From positions 5,586,729-5,650,728 of the forward strand of contig JAVLUZ010000142.1 in assembly GCA_036768485.1 (NCBI GenBank): a stretch of DNA of 64,000 bases. Direction: 5' to 3'. The stretch is from Mermis nigrescens (Eukaryota; Nematoda; Enoplea; Mermithida; Mermithidae). A program made the translations under genes and the position numbers. How positions within the stretch are numbered: position 1 is the first letter of the stretch; each line of letters starts with the position of its first letter. Under the pieces are notes generated by a model. It was not told the DNA's origin. It was given only the letters and a program-made list of their open reading frames with translations, and searched no databases. This document shows, piece after piece, positions 42,180 through 53,463 of the stretch.

Positions 42180-42318
42180 GATACATGGCCAAAAATTTTC
42201 GCACAGTAAGACAAGCATATTTTTATCTATCGAATGCAACTAATCTTAAAATTTTATGTTGGGATTAGCCCACGTTATGATAAAATATTGGCGTGTTGCC
42301 TTTTTTGACCCACCTTGT
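42180..42318. mobile_element. Fragment of the mariner-like element at 35178
   Basis: Shares TGGCCAAAAATTTT, AAAATTTTATGT and CCCACCTTGTA-like right-end sequence with 35620-35758. Confidence 0.55.
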
Positions 42319-42435
42319 ACGTACTATGTAAATAAAAAATTCATGGAAAATAATGCAGGTCCGTATCCAGGATTTTATTTGTCCGGGATTTTATTTGAAG
42401 GAGGGCGAAAATTTTTTAGGTCAGTTATCTCGAGA

Positions 42436-43607
42436 ACCATTGGGAGAAGGTATACATGATTTGGCTGGGTGTTTTCGGGGTTTTCACCCCCGTCCAATTT
42501 TTATCCCCACAAAAAAGTTTTTCACCCTTCTCCCAGAATTGGCAATTTTTTGAAAGTTCCCAAAATTTTTTCTGAAAATTTGTAGAAAAGATGCTTTTTA
42601 GGCGTTTTTAGCAATTTTTTTGCTCAAAAGTGTCAAATTTTCGGCGTTTCGCGTCATGATGCTCATGGTTTGACTATATTTCGTTCAATTTGTTCCGACT
42701 TTTTTGATTTTTGTCGAAATTTTTTTCGGTTTTTATACTCTAGAAAGCAATGTTTTTTTTGTACGAGACAAAGATTTTGAGGCTCGTACAAAGATTTTCG
42801 GAGTCTACAATGTACAAAGACTTTTTTGGGCAAAGTAATAGTAATTTTAACGTTTTTTTGGAGAATTTTTCAGCAAAATTTCTAAAAATTTTCGGCGCTT
42901 CGCGTCGAGTATCATAATTACATTCTATTCAGCTCCAAGCGCGGGCATTTAACACTCCAGAATCTATCTGTAAGCATCTTTGTACAGACTGAAGCATCTT
43001 CACATCTATTTCCACTGTTTTATAAAGATTTTATGCAGAAAAAAGAACTATTAAACAACTTTGCACTGTTTTCTGCCGTTTGAAGATAAAATTGACTCTT
43101 TTATATTTGCGTTGCAATAAATTCATAAGCAAATTGGTGTCTATTATGAGATTCAATCAGCACATTGCAACCGCTTATTATTTATAATTGTGTAACACAA
43201 GTCATTTTAACTTGCTGAGTCGAATTTTATGTGTAATTTCAAGACTCATGAAAATTTTGGCGTTTCGAGCCGAACTAATATAACCAGCTGAATTTAGGAC
43301 AAAGTTACACCTTTTGCGAAGCGTGCGGGTCACGGATAACAATCTAGTAGTATGTAAAAATGTGTACATTCAATTGCATATCTATACGTTATATGAACAA
43401 AAAAATTTTCGCTCGTTCAAAGACTTTTCCGGAGATCTTTGTACATGTACAAAGAGGCTCCTACAAAAAAAACAGTGCTAGAAAGATAGAGCATCGTCAG
43501 AAACGCTGAAAAACGATGTTTTGGACGCGTAACTACCATTTTTAGACCTAGAAAAGGCTATTTATAATCCCCCAGAATTCCCACGTTGTAAATGTATGGA
43601 GATAGCT
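42436..43607 (+). mobile_element. Second-family Mutator-type MITE split by a hAT MITE
   Basis: The left part has TATACATGATTTGGCTGGG and the right part the AGCATCGTCAGAAACGCTGA core and CCCACGTTGTAAATGTATG end. The 42748-43477 element sits between. Confidence 0.65.
42748..43477. mobile_element. hAT-type MITE (730 bp), perfect 8-bp TSD
   Basis: Ends CAATGTTTTTTTTGTACGAG and (inverse) CACTGTTTTTTTTGTAGG are flanked by exact CTAGAAAG at 42740-42747 and 43478-43485. It interrupts the core of a Mutator-type MITE whose intact form is seen at 41066-41467, so the empty-site sequence is also known. Confidence 0.9.
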
Positions 43608-43904
43608 GAAAATAAAGGCAGTTTTGAGCGTATCTCGGCGAGCTCTATTCGTTGATGAAGAAAATTTCTAATTTAAAATGTCGAAAATTATCCCTTTGTT
43701 CAGTGCTGATTGATATACAGCAAATTTATCGTTCAAGCTATCTGGACATCCGATTTCTCATCATTCGATTTACAAGTAATTTCTTATCTCCTGCCTTCGT
43801 GTTCGATCATTGTGCTCTACAGAGAAAAATAATCGAGATAATAAATAATTCGGCGCCAAGCGCTGGAAAAATTTGACAAATTCTGCTCGTCAACCTCAAA
43901 GTTG

Positions 43905-44291
43905 AGTGGTTTTGAGAGGGCTAGAAGACAAAAAACATGAAAATTCCATGTTCTTCATGTCATAACTCAAAGTTGATCTGTTTTGAGTGGGCTAGAAGAC
44001 AAAAACTATAGCTGGACAATGAATGCGGCGCATAGCGCCGGAGAAAATTGACATTATTTCTACTTTCAAATCGAATATGAGCGATTTTTAGTAGTTTTGA
44101 TGACAAAATTATACACAACCAATAAATCCGGCGCGAGTCACCGGAGAATTTTGAGTTCACTAACTCAAAAGTACGCTAACAACCTGTTTTGGCGGTGGTT
44201 TAGACGCACTTCGACAATTTTCCATTTTTCCCTCCGGGAGACTCTTGGAGAAACGAAGTTTTTTTCCATTACGGGGGAGGGGGTCCGGCCT
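43905..44291 (+). repeat. Copy of the 361-bp dispersed repeat
   Basis: GGGCTAGAAGACAAAAACTA, ACAATGAATGCGGCGC and CCGGCGCGAGTCACCGG match the unit at 362-745. It ends where a Mutator-type MITE is inserted. Confidence 0.7.
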
Positions 44292-44324
44292 CACACCTGG
44301 GCGTGGGGGTTTGGGTTTATGCTC

Positions 44325-45760
44325 TAGTGATCGACCGGAGATCCGGCCTCCGGCAAATCCGGCCATTTTTTCCACTCCGGTGCTCCGGCCGGAGGACATC
44401 CAAAAATCGGCCGGAGGCCGGAGAATTTTATTCGTTTTTTGCATAGTGACCGAACGTACTAATTGCTGCCATTATGCTTAGAAAATTTAGTCAAAGCACA
44501 ATATTAGAGCAGAAAAAGGAAATAACACCAAATAAATTGTCTCTCACCACCACAATCGTAAAATATTTATTTTTAGGAAAGAACGAAAATGAAACAAAAA
44601 TTGTGAAAATCGCTGCAGTAAATTCCTGTTAACACTGGAAGTCATAGGGTAGCATAAGATGCAGTCTGGCCTGCACTGCACATGCTATACTGATTTTCCA
44701 GATAATGTTGCTGTGCATTCTGTACGTCATATTCGCGGTTCACAGAACATAATATAGTTAAGAAATGTACCTATGTACATATGTACGGTCACACACAATC
44801 ATGCTTTGACATCAAATATTGCCTATTGACGCTTTATGTAGGGCAGGCTAAGGAGACGACAGCTTTTTTCCTAATGAAAGCATTTAATAACATTTTGTTG
44901 AATGTAGTCTATTTTACCAGTTGCGGATCTAGAATTTTCCTAAGGGGGCGGTATCCCTACTTTTCCAAAAACAGCCAAAAATAGGTCCAAAAATTTGCCG
45001 TCAAAGTGCGACATAGCGTTTTTTCAGTGTTTTACATTGTATACTTTCACATAAAATCACTTTTGACGCAATATTTTTTCTAAAAATTTTAAAATTTTAG
45101 ACAATTTTGTGTGAAAAAATCATTAAATTCCTTTGACTTCAACAAAAACCTGACGCGAAGCGCCGGAAAATTTGTGAAATTAAAGCGGATAGATGTCAAG
45201 AAACATGATTTATTGCTTAATGCGAATTTTAGACCTTTTTAGCAGTTTTTACCTTCTCAAAAATCTTTGTGCGTATACAAAGACGGCCCCGAAAAGTCTT
45301 TGTACATCGGGAAAAATCTTTGCGGAACATAAAAAACCGTGCTTCTAGGTCGCCAAAAAAGTAAATAAATGCCATTAACAGGTATCATCCGGCGCGTAGC
45401 GCCGAAAAAATTTGACAAATTATGGTCACTGACGGCCAAAAATCATTGCAAATTGCATATCCATTCTTTATCTCGCCAAATATTGTTGGCCAAGCTGGGG
45501 GCGGCCAACCCCGCCCTCCCCTTAAATCCGCCCCTGCATTCTTTATCGACAAATATTTTTGGCCAATGGGGGCGGCCGCCCCCCCCCGCCGTCCCCCTTA
45601 AAGCCGCCCCTGTTTTTCATATAACTAACTAGCTGATATGCAGCAAAGATGCATGTGCACTATGGTCTAGGTCTTGGTCACAAAGATGTCCTATTGACCC
45701 GCACGTGTAAAATTATATTTCTCCGGCTCCGGCCAATTTGGCCGCTCCGGTCGGTCACTA
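44325..45760. mobile_element. hAT-like element with CCGGAG-rich ends
   Basis: Ends TAGTGATCGACCGGAG and (inverse) TAGTGACCGACCGGAG are inverted. Flanks are TTATGCTC and GTATGCTC (7/8). Subterminal CCGG/GGCC arrays occur at both ends. The interior carries a hAT MITE end (45246-45345) and AT-rich sequence; no transposase. Confidence 0.8.
45246..45345 (+). mobile_element. Right-end fragment of hAT-type MITE
   Basis: AAAATCTTTGTGCGTATACA...TCTTTGTACATCGGGAAAAA...AAAAAACCGTG matches the family's right end. The left end is unclear (possibly CAGTGTTTTACATTGTAT near 45029). Confidence 0.6.
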
Positions 45761-46133
45761 GTATGCTCCCCAGAAATCAAAATACCCCCCCAGCATTCAA
45801 TTTTTGAAATTTTTTTCTGTTTTTTTAGCAATTTTTTGATGAAATATGCCTCAATTTGATTTTCTAGTAAAAAAAAACCAAAATACCCCCCCAATTTCTC
45901 GATGAAAAACGTTGAAAAATGGTGTTTTTTCGCCATATCACCATTTTTAAGGCGATTTTTTGACCTTTGAAAAATATTGCAACCCCTCACGCTAGAATTT
46001 TGGTGTCGCCCACCTATGGCCGCCCCCCCTTGCCCCACCCCCGAAAACGGGCCTGAAATAATACACATTGAATCATAAATGTATAATTCTGAAACATTTT
46101 TAGCGAATTTTTTAAATTATAATTTACGCGCAG

Positions 46134-46324
46134 GTCTAGAAGCTTCGGTGAATGCGACGACTTCAACTGGAAATAGTCAAGATGAAGGCGAAGACGAGAA
46201 ACCGTGTTCCAGTGGCACTAAGACTACGAAAGAACGGTTGCTCGGCAAAAGGTCAGCTTCCAAAGCTGGCTTAAATGAAAAAGCACCGAAGAAAAAACCG
46301 AAAGGCGATTTATGGCTAGGAATC
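46134..46324 (+). CDS. SDE2: SDE2 homologue, Lys-rich exon (left part)
   Basis: Acceptor AATTTACGCGCAG, then two bases and LEASVNATTSTGNSQDEGED, a Thr/Lys-rich basic stretch (GKRSASKAG, APKKKPKG) and DLWLGI. In SDE2 a basic segment followed by (F/L)WLG(M/I) precedes the acidic serine-rich tail. The eleven bases GGCTAGGAATC at 46314-46324 recur in the same phase at 51696-51706, where the acidic tail follows. Beyond 46324 the frame enters a Mutator-type repeat. Confidence 0.82.
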
Positions 46325-46329
46325 TTGCA

Positions 46330-46960
46330 TTTTCTTGGGGGTTTCACCTTGCCCCCTCTTTCATCTTCGCAAAAAATTTTCACCCCTTCCACCCTTTAGA
46401 ATTTTTCCTTTTTCACGTAGAAAAAACGCCTGTTTTGAGCTATCTTTTGACAAATTTTTGGCTCAAAAGCGCGCCTAATCTTTGGGAATCAGGGGTGTCT
46501 TCACCCCCAGAAAGGTTTTGACCTCTCCAGAATTTTTTTTTGATCCCAGCATTTTTGGTTTCCCAGAAAAATTATAGAAAGTGTTCTGTTTCAGGTGATT
46601 TTAGCGATTTTTTCGGCTTAAAAGTGTTATTTTCGGCACCTCGCGCCATTTACTCATCTTTTTGACTATATTTTGCTCCAAATACGATTTGACTTTTTTT
46701 GAAATTTTCTGACGTATTTATTACGAAAGAAATAGCATCGCCAGAGATGAAAAAATTGCGTTTTTATTGCATAATCTTCGTTTTTGAGCGAGAAAGGCAT
46801 CGTATTTTCGGTGCTGACTCGATATTTTTTTGGATTTTTTTCAAATTTTTAGTTTTCGTGTTTTAGAAAGAAAGAGTGTCGTCAGAAACGTCCCGGGCTA
46901 AATAAACATTTCAGAAAAAATTTGGTTCCCAAACCTCCTCCAAATCCACATGCTGCTCAC
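46330..46960 (+). repeat. Diverged copies of the second Mutator-type MITE family
   Basis: GGGGGTTTCACC, TTTGGCTCAAAAG and the AGAAAGA..GT(G/A)TCGTCAGAAACG core recur twice, suggesting two degraded, overlapping members. A further fragment is at 47030-47180. Confidence 0.5.
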
Positions 46961-47423
46961 GTATGGTACATACGCATTGCTTTTTCTCAAAGACTTTTAA
47001 AGCTGTTATGATCATAAGTGCCGTAGCAGGAGGCACCAGGCATGCACAGCATGGGAATTCTGGGGGTTTGAAATTTTCAAGTGACCTTTTGGGGCCAAAA
47101 AATGTTGGATGCGCGTCAAAAATGTGGTTTTTGGCGTTTCTAACGATGCTCTATGGTTTTAGAGCAAAAAAACATTAAAAATCGGAAAAATAAAAAAAAT
47201 TTGAATTTATTGAATAAATTATAGTAAAAAAATGTGTATATGGTGCGAAGCGCCGATAATTTGTTTTTTTGAAGCAAATATGTAGATAGCTAAAAAGGCT
47301 TAGAACAGCACCTTTTCTACGAATATGAATTTGTTGAAAACTTTCTGAAAATCGTCGATTCTGGGAGGGAGGTGAATATTTTTCTGGAAGGGGTGAATAT
47401 ATCCCTAACCACTGTTTTTTTTT

Positions 47424-48155
47424 AGCGCGGCGCAAAGGAAACCCGCCCTGCGCTAATGGGACATTTCGTTCATTAGCGCCATGCGCAAAGGCTTTTTTGG
47501 GCAAAAAATTAGAAATTTAAACATTTTATATTGCATTTTGATTTGAAAATTTTTAAAATTTTTTCGGCGCTTGGCGCCGACTTCTTAAGAATGAATTAAT
47601 TGTGTTTGCCAACCACCGCTTTCCTGTTTCATCATAAGCGAATCCCTGCTTTAGCATCTTTGCAGTAATGTATCCTTGTTTTTTGGTGCATGGTGCCAAA
47701 TTAATTGTTTTCATTTTAAATTTATCTTTGAAATAGCCCAGCCTTGAGATACACATTGAGAAGATGCCAAAATTTCGGGCGCTTTGCATCTAATTATTGG
47801 TTTCTGTATAGCGGTTGCATTTTGCAATACACGAAAATTGAGTGCAAACTGCAAAGACAGCTTGAAGAAATCGCTCAGTCTAGTATAGGCAAGGCAATGA
47901 GAAATCAGGTATCAAATTGATATTTTTACCATTAGATTTCTTGTTCGAGTTGGAACCAGTAGTAAGAATTTTTAAATTTCTTGCCAGAATTTATTGTCAG
48001 TCAGCAGTACATGGAGCGCATCAGAAGTTCAAAAATGCCCTTATTTTTGCCTATCGCCAAGCATTTGAAGGTTTTTTGGTGCGCTAATGAGAAGCTCCGC
48101 GCGCAAACGCTCTATCCTGGCCATTAGCGGCTGCGCAAATGGGGGTGGCGCTAAA
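47424..48155. mobile_element. Candidate hAT-like element, TTAGCGC ends
   Basis: TTAGCGCGGCGCAAAGG on the left and (inverse of the right end) TTAGCGCCACCCCC, with CGCTAATGG words near both ends, suggest inverted termini. Poly-T/A flanks hide the TSD. Confidence 0.4.
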
Positions 48156-48195
48156 AAAAAATCCCTGTCCCTAATCCCTAGATTATGAATGGCAG

Positions 48196-48320
48196 GCACT
48201 GTTTTTTTATACCGGACGAAGATTTCGAAGCCCAAACAAAGATTTTTGGAGCTAAAATGTATAAATACAATACTTGTGGGGAAAAGTATAGTTAGTAATT
48301 TTAACGCTTTTTTAATCATT
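48196..48320 (+). mobile_element. Left-end fragment of hAT-type MITE
   Basis: CACTGTTTTTTTATACCGGA...AAAGATTTTTGGAGCTAAAA resembles the left end of 42748-43477. Confidence 0.5.
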
Positions 48321-48679
48321 TTTCTACCGGAAATTCAAAAAATCTTCCGCGCGATTACTATATACGAGTATTTAGCTTAAAACGCGCGATTTAAACATTC
48401 CGCAGTCGATTTTTGTACAACCTAATCGTACATGTAATGGCTCGAAATTCCGGTTGGGGTGTGGTTGAGTGAAATTGCCAAAAATCGCCAAAAATGTTAC
48501 TGAAAATAGAATTATGCGGTCTGAAGTAATGAGCCTGACCAAGCCAGCGTGTGTTTGGGGTTCCGGGCCATTCTTTAAGGGGGGGGTAAATGGCCTATAA
48601 TTTTCGGCTAAAAACGGCCAGAAACGCAAGCTTTTCCCTTAAATCGGGCGTTCAAAACTTATCGAACTTTGGGGGTTTG

Positions 48680-50935
48680 GGGCATCGAACGACCGGGCCT
48701 GAGAAAAACCGGGCCCGGACCCGGGCTTGAAATTTTTCACCGGGCCCGGGTTCGGGCTTTATGTGCAGAAGTATACGAATCAATACACAAGTACATGCAT
48801 ATGATACTAGATGTGTGCATATGTTAAGGGCATGGTAGTTATATATTTACAGGCAGATCTACAAGTAATTATGTAGTATCTATTTAAGCACTGCAGGAAT
48901 CAGTATCAAATATTTAGCTCATAGCTTATCACGATACTATTTTGAGATATTTCAGGCTAACATAGTGAGCATTGAGAAGTGCTAACTGGCGCGTTTTTTG
49001 CCAGATTACAGTGACGTTTTAGAAAATATATATATAGATAAGCAGTTCTGCGTTGATCTTTTTTTCAAGGTTATTAGAAAATTGTATTCCACGCTCCACA
49101 GTATGTCAATTGAAAATTTCTGGCATCTTAATTTGTACTTATAGGAGCATAATTGATCTTTCGTTATACATTTTCAATTCTTATCAATTTACTAGATCAG
49201 ACGTTGTTCTAAAAACTGAAAAAGTTGTTTCTTGCTGCTGCGAAGGCAATCATTTAATCATTCTCATTAAAATGCCTTAAACGATTTAGATATTGCGCAC
49301 GGCGAGAGTTGATATCGCAAGAAAAAAGTGAAAGAAGCTTCAATAATTTACTAAACCATTTAAACTGATTAAAAGTATAAATAAGATCGAATAGGAAAAA
49401 AATAAAGTAAGTCTTTGATATGTGAAAATTACTTAAAATTTCTTGCCTCACTCATTTTTGTCTTCGATTCCCTGATTCCCAGAGTTCTGAATTCGAGTGT
49501 TGCTCTTTTTGTGTAGAAATTCCGCTGCTTTCATTATTTTCACAGCAAAGAATATGAGGAGCAAACTAAGATCATTAGTTAATTAAAAAACCAAGATATT
49601 AGGATAAAAAATTAGAAATTAAGAAATTAATTAGAAATTAAGCATTTTATATTTTGAACTCCGTTCATCGTGTAGCTTATTGTTTATGGATAAAAACCTT
49701 TCAAACGTGCGTAACTCTGATAAAAGATTACATTTTTATTCGTTATGAAAAAATAGCGAGTAATTGAGCTTTCGAAACTAGGGCAACCATTAAAACAGTC
49801 CATCAACAAAAAGACCCTCAATCAGGGGCGGATTTAGGGGTGGGGGGCGGGGGCGGCTGCCCCCCCCGTTGGCTCAAAATAGTGCGCAAAATTAAGGATT
49901 TTTGAGCGATTTTTGGGTTGAAACCAGACGTGGGCAGCAAGAAAATTCTGGGGTGTTGCAAGATTTTTTAAAGGTTAAAAAATGGCCTTAAAAATGGTGG
50001 TATGGCGATAAAAACACCATTTTTCGACGTTTCTCATCAAGCACTATCCATTGGCATCAAAAAAATGCGAAAAAACGAAAAAAAAATTTCAAAAATTGAA
50101 TTCTGGGGGGGGGTATTCAGATTTCTGGGAGGTGCATACCCCCCGAACCCCCCACGCCCAGGTGTGGTTGAAACAGCTGATTTTTCCGCCTAAGTCAGGG
50201 TTCCGCCCCCCCCCCCATAGGGGTACCTTCCCCCCCCTTAGGAAAATCCTGGATCCGCCACTGATCAATTATCAATAGTTAAATGCCGTTCAACCCAAAC
50301 TACATAAGCTGCGTTATACTGAGCGCGCAAACCTTTGACAAGCCTAGTCTCCATCATGGAGGAATTAAGAAAGCAGGTTTGAGATTATGGCTCGAATTCT
50401 TTAAAATTCGACTAAAATTTAATTGAAAATAATTCGTGAAGCTGTAAAATCTTTTAGAACTCCTGAAAGCTAATAGTAATTAATCTGGTTATGATATCAT
50501 GCTGAGATAACTGCAGGCACGTACTCGGGGGAATGGGGGAGGGTTTGGTAAAACCCCCAAAAATTCAGAAAAATAGGACTTTTTAAACGTTATTTTGTGC
50601 TATTTTTGGCCTATTTGGGCTTAGTCCCCCCAAAACTCGGTGTTGGTCCCCCCAAAAGAGGACGACCGGCTAGGTGCCCTGGATAAATGGTCGAAATAAA
50701 TGTAATGTTTAGTTAGCAGACGTCGAGAATATGATCTAATCTATCGGTCGCTTGCGCTAAGCTTTCTTTCAATTTTGTTTTCTGCATTTTTTAGATGAAT
50801 TAATCTCAATCGGCAACAAAGCGCAGACAAGTATTCTCTAAAAAACTAAATGGAATAATAATTAAGGCCCGGGCTGACCTCTAAAAACCGGGCCCGTACG
50901 CCGAAAGACCGGCCGGGCCTTGGTACCCGATCGAT
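48680..50935. mobile_element. Possible hAT-like element with CCGGGC-rich ends
   Basis: CCGGGCCTGAGAAAAACCGGGCCCGG at about 48690 (key words only) and GGCCCGGGCTGACC...CCGGCCGGGCC at 50865-50920 are oppositely oriented GC-rich arrays like the ends of other hAT-like elements here. No TSD was established. The interior 48770-49915 is AT-rich with nothing recognised. Confidence 0.3.
49925..50165 (+). mobile_element. Mutator-type MITE, perfect 9-bp TSD
   Basis: A 241-bp element flanked by exact GGTTGAAAC at 49916-49924 and 50166-50174. Confidence 0.9.
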
Positions 50936-51028
50936 CCTGGTTTGGGGAGACATCCAACTTTGGGTGGGGATGCCCCTAAACTTCTATGTTACATGTACAT
51001 ATGAACCTGTTTTGCATCTATCTCGTCC

Positions 51029-51284
51029 ATAGGTGGGCGGCACCAAAGTTTGGGGGGTGCAAGATTTGTTCAAAGATCAAAAAATGGCCTTAAAAGTGGT
51101 GGTATGGCGAAAAAAACCATTTTTAAACGTTTCTCATCGAGCACTATCCATTGGCATCAAAAAATTGTGGAAAAAACGAGAAAACATTTCAAAAATTGAA
51201 ATCTGGGGGTATTTTGATTTCTGGGGGGTATTTTGGTTTCTCGGGGGATGCATACCCCAACCAAAACCCCCACGCCCAGGTATG
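51029..51284 (+). mobile_element. Mutator-type MITE, perfect 9-bp TSD
   Basis: A 256-bp element flanked by exact ATCTCGTCC at 51020-51028 and 51285-51293. Confidence 0.9.
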
Positions 51285-51695
51285 ATCTCGTCCGTTTTTA
51301 ACGTTTTGTTTGCAGGAAATAGGTTAGAACTCTGTGACAACCTAGCACTATTTTCAGTTCATTGAAAACAAAATTAGCATGATACTAAATTTGAATTATA
51401 CTTAAAATTAAATTTAAATTCATAAGCGCAATGACGGCTATCGTCTGTAGCATACGACACCGACGGTGTTATTTCCGATAATTTTTTCAGCTTTATGAGT
51501 ATAGTATATTTGTATCTTTTATTTAAAGAATCGTAAAATTTCGGCGCTTCGCGCCAAACTATTTGATAAGCTTTAATTTCCAAGAAGTCTCAATTGTTTA
51601 ATTTGATTCCATCAGCTCAATTTGCATCGCCTTTCGTAAGGAAAAGAATATTAGACGTTTTTCGTTGCTTCTGTAGTATATTATTATTATTATTA

Positions 51696-51760
51696 GGCTA
51701 GGAATCGAGTACAATACCGACGAAGAGAGCTCTAATTCTGAAACGGAAGAAAAGACGTGA
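51696..51760 (+). CDS. SDE2: SDE2 homologue, acidic C-terminal exon
   Basis: From the repeated GGCTAGGAATC the frame reads LGIEYNTDEESSNSETEEKT and stops at TGA 51758-51760. An acidic Ser/Glu-rich stretch directly after WLG(M/I)E is the known SDE2 order. If this is the true end, the protein lacks the C-terminal SAP-like domain of vertebrate SDE2 and would be roughly 230-260 residues. Too short to be found by ORF length; recognised by phase and homology to the SDE2 pattern. Confidence 0.75.
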
Positions 51761-51935
51761 TACTTGTGCGCTTTCCTATTTTTTGTGATAATTTTGCTGT
51801 AGTAAAATTTGCAATCATCAGTGTAGGTTGTTTACTTTATAAATATCGTACGTACGAGTATATATGTATTGAACAGCGCTTAAAAGATGCAGATAGATTT
51901 TTGGAGCTAAAATAAACTCAAAACTTGGTATAAGC

Positions 51936-53440
51936 ATTTAAGACACGATTTCCGAGAGGGTCGACCAAAGTCATGATAAGTTGAAAAAAAAAGTTTCCCT
52001 GAAAATTTGATATATGGGTCAGTTTTTCAAGCTAAGAATCATGGTGACATTCATTTTTCATAAAAACGAATATTCATTGAGCTACAGTAAGCCAAAGTTT
52101 GAAAATTTGGTTACTTTTACGAAATTTTTGTACTTTTGCATAAACTCAGTTTTCTACCGTTACACTAATGACAGAGCAGTAAAATTTGGTGTGATCATAG
52201 GGCCATATGTGCTTCATAAGGAAAATTTAAAATTAGACTTTTTTCGCATTTTATGCGCTTTGCACAAAAGTGTAAAGTCAAATTTTTCGGCTATTTTTTA
52301 AGATTTTTTTAATATTAATCGTGCCCAGTCAGTCAATCTTTGAGAAGCACTAAAAATATTTACTGAGCATACGTGCGCACATATCCCCAACATATGTGTA
52401 AAGTTTAATAAAAATTGTGATACCCTTTCTATACGAAGTTGAACATCAAGTGAACAGTTTTTCCCCATATTTTCGAAAAATTCATTTTAATGTTAATTTT
52501 GTCTGCGTATCATTTGATACCGAGCAGCAATTTTTTGATGTGAATATAGAGTCATACATGATCCTTCATAAATTCATAGATTTATAATTTTTACGCGCTT
52601 GTTACATTTTACACAAATGTGTAAAATCAGATTTTTGGTTAATTTTTAAATTTTTTGTAACATAAATTCAGCCCATACAGTCAATTTTTAAGAGTCACTA
52701 AAAATATTTATACCGATTACATCTACACATGCCCCCAACCTACGTATAAAGTTTAATAAAAATTGCAATACCCTTTCTGTGAAAAGTTGAACATCAACTG
52801 AACAGTTTTACGCAATCTATCTCAAAAAACTCATTTTGTTGTCAATTTGTTTGCCCAACATTTGAAACTGAGCAGCAATTTTTATTGCAAATATAGAGTC
52901 ATAAACAATCAGTCAGAAATTCATTGAATTTTTTTAGTTTTTTTGACATTAATCCTGCCCATGCAGTTTAATGTTCAAATATTTCTGCTCGTTCATTATA
53001 AAATACAATGAAAGATATAGAATTAAGAATTTTATGCATTAGTTGCACTTTACCAAAGTGTGAAGAAAAATTTTATCCCAGCCTTTTCATTTGATTCAAA
53101 CAGCAATACTGCTTTTTGTATGAAAACTGAATTATTTTTGAGCATCCTCTACAGCTTTACCAAACGTTAAATTCTGTCTGCATATGCAATGCATCAAATC
53201 TTAGTGATGCACAAATTTTCAGCCATCTAAATATAAAGAATTCTATTTTACCACTTGTATAGTTAAAACTTGATAGGATATTCGACCAATAAAGCGTAGG
53301 AATATTAAAGTACACGTCATCATTTTTGCAATACAGTCCAGCCATCAGAAAAAACATTTTAGAATTTTATTTGATGTAGACATAATTTTTCAGAGAATGT
53401 CTAAGTCCGTTTTTTATGGAAGCTTTATTTTCTCTCCTGT
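51936..53440. repeat. Left arm of a 3.1-kb palindrome
   Basis: About 1.5 kb that reappears inverted at 53464-55040 with high identity, from CATTTAAGACACGATTTCC to TTTATTTTCTCTCCTGT. Internal tandem units about 345 bp apart (e.g. GTTTAATAAAAATTG near 52405 and 52750) carry GTGTAAAG motifs. Confidence 0.93.
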
Positions 53441-53463
53441 TTGATCTAGCATAAGTTTCAGAC
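53441..53463. other. 23-nt loop of the palindrome
   Basis: Non-palindromic centre between arms ending TCTCCTGT and ACAGGAGA. Confidence 0.85.

Larger units (their letters stand above)
44292..46017 (-). mobile_element. Mutator-type MITE split by a 1.4-kb hAT-like element
   Basis: The left 33 bp (ACACCTGGGCGTGGGGGTTT) and right segment 45769-46017 are the two halves of one family member; the hAT-like element at 44325-45760 lies between. Confidence 0.72.
46325..51706. other. 5.4-kb insertion or intron bounded by 11-bp repeat in SDE2
   Basis: Bounded by GGCTAGGAATC. Shifting by one base gives GC...AG termini, with TTATTATTATTATTAG as a good acceptor, so it may be spliced as a GC-AG intron. It holds several MITEs and AT-rich spacer. 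Confidence 0.65.
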
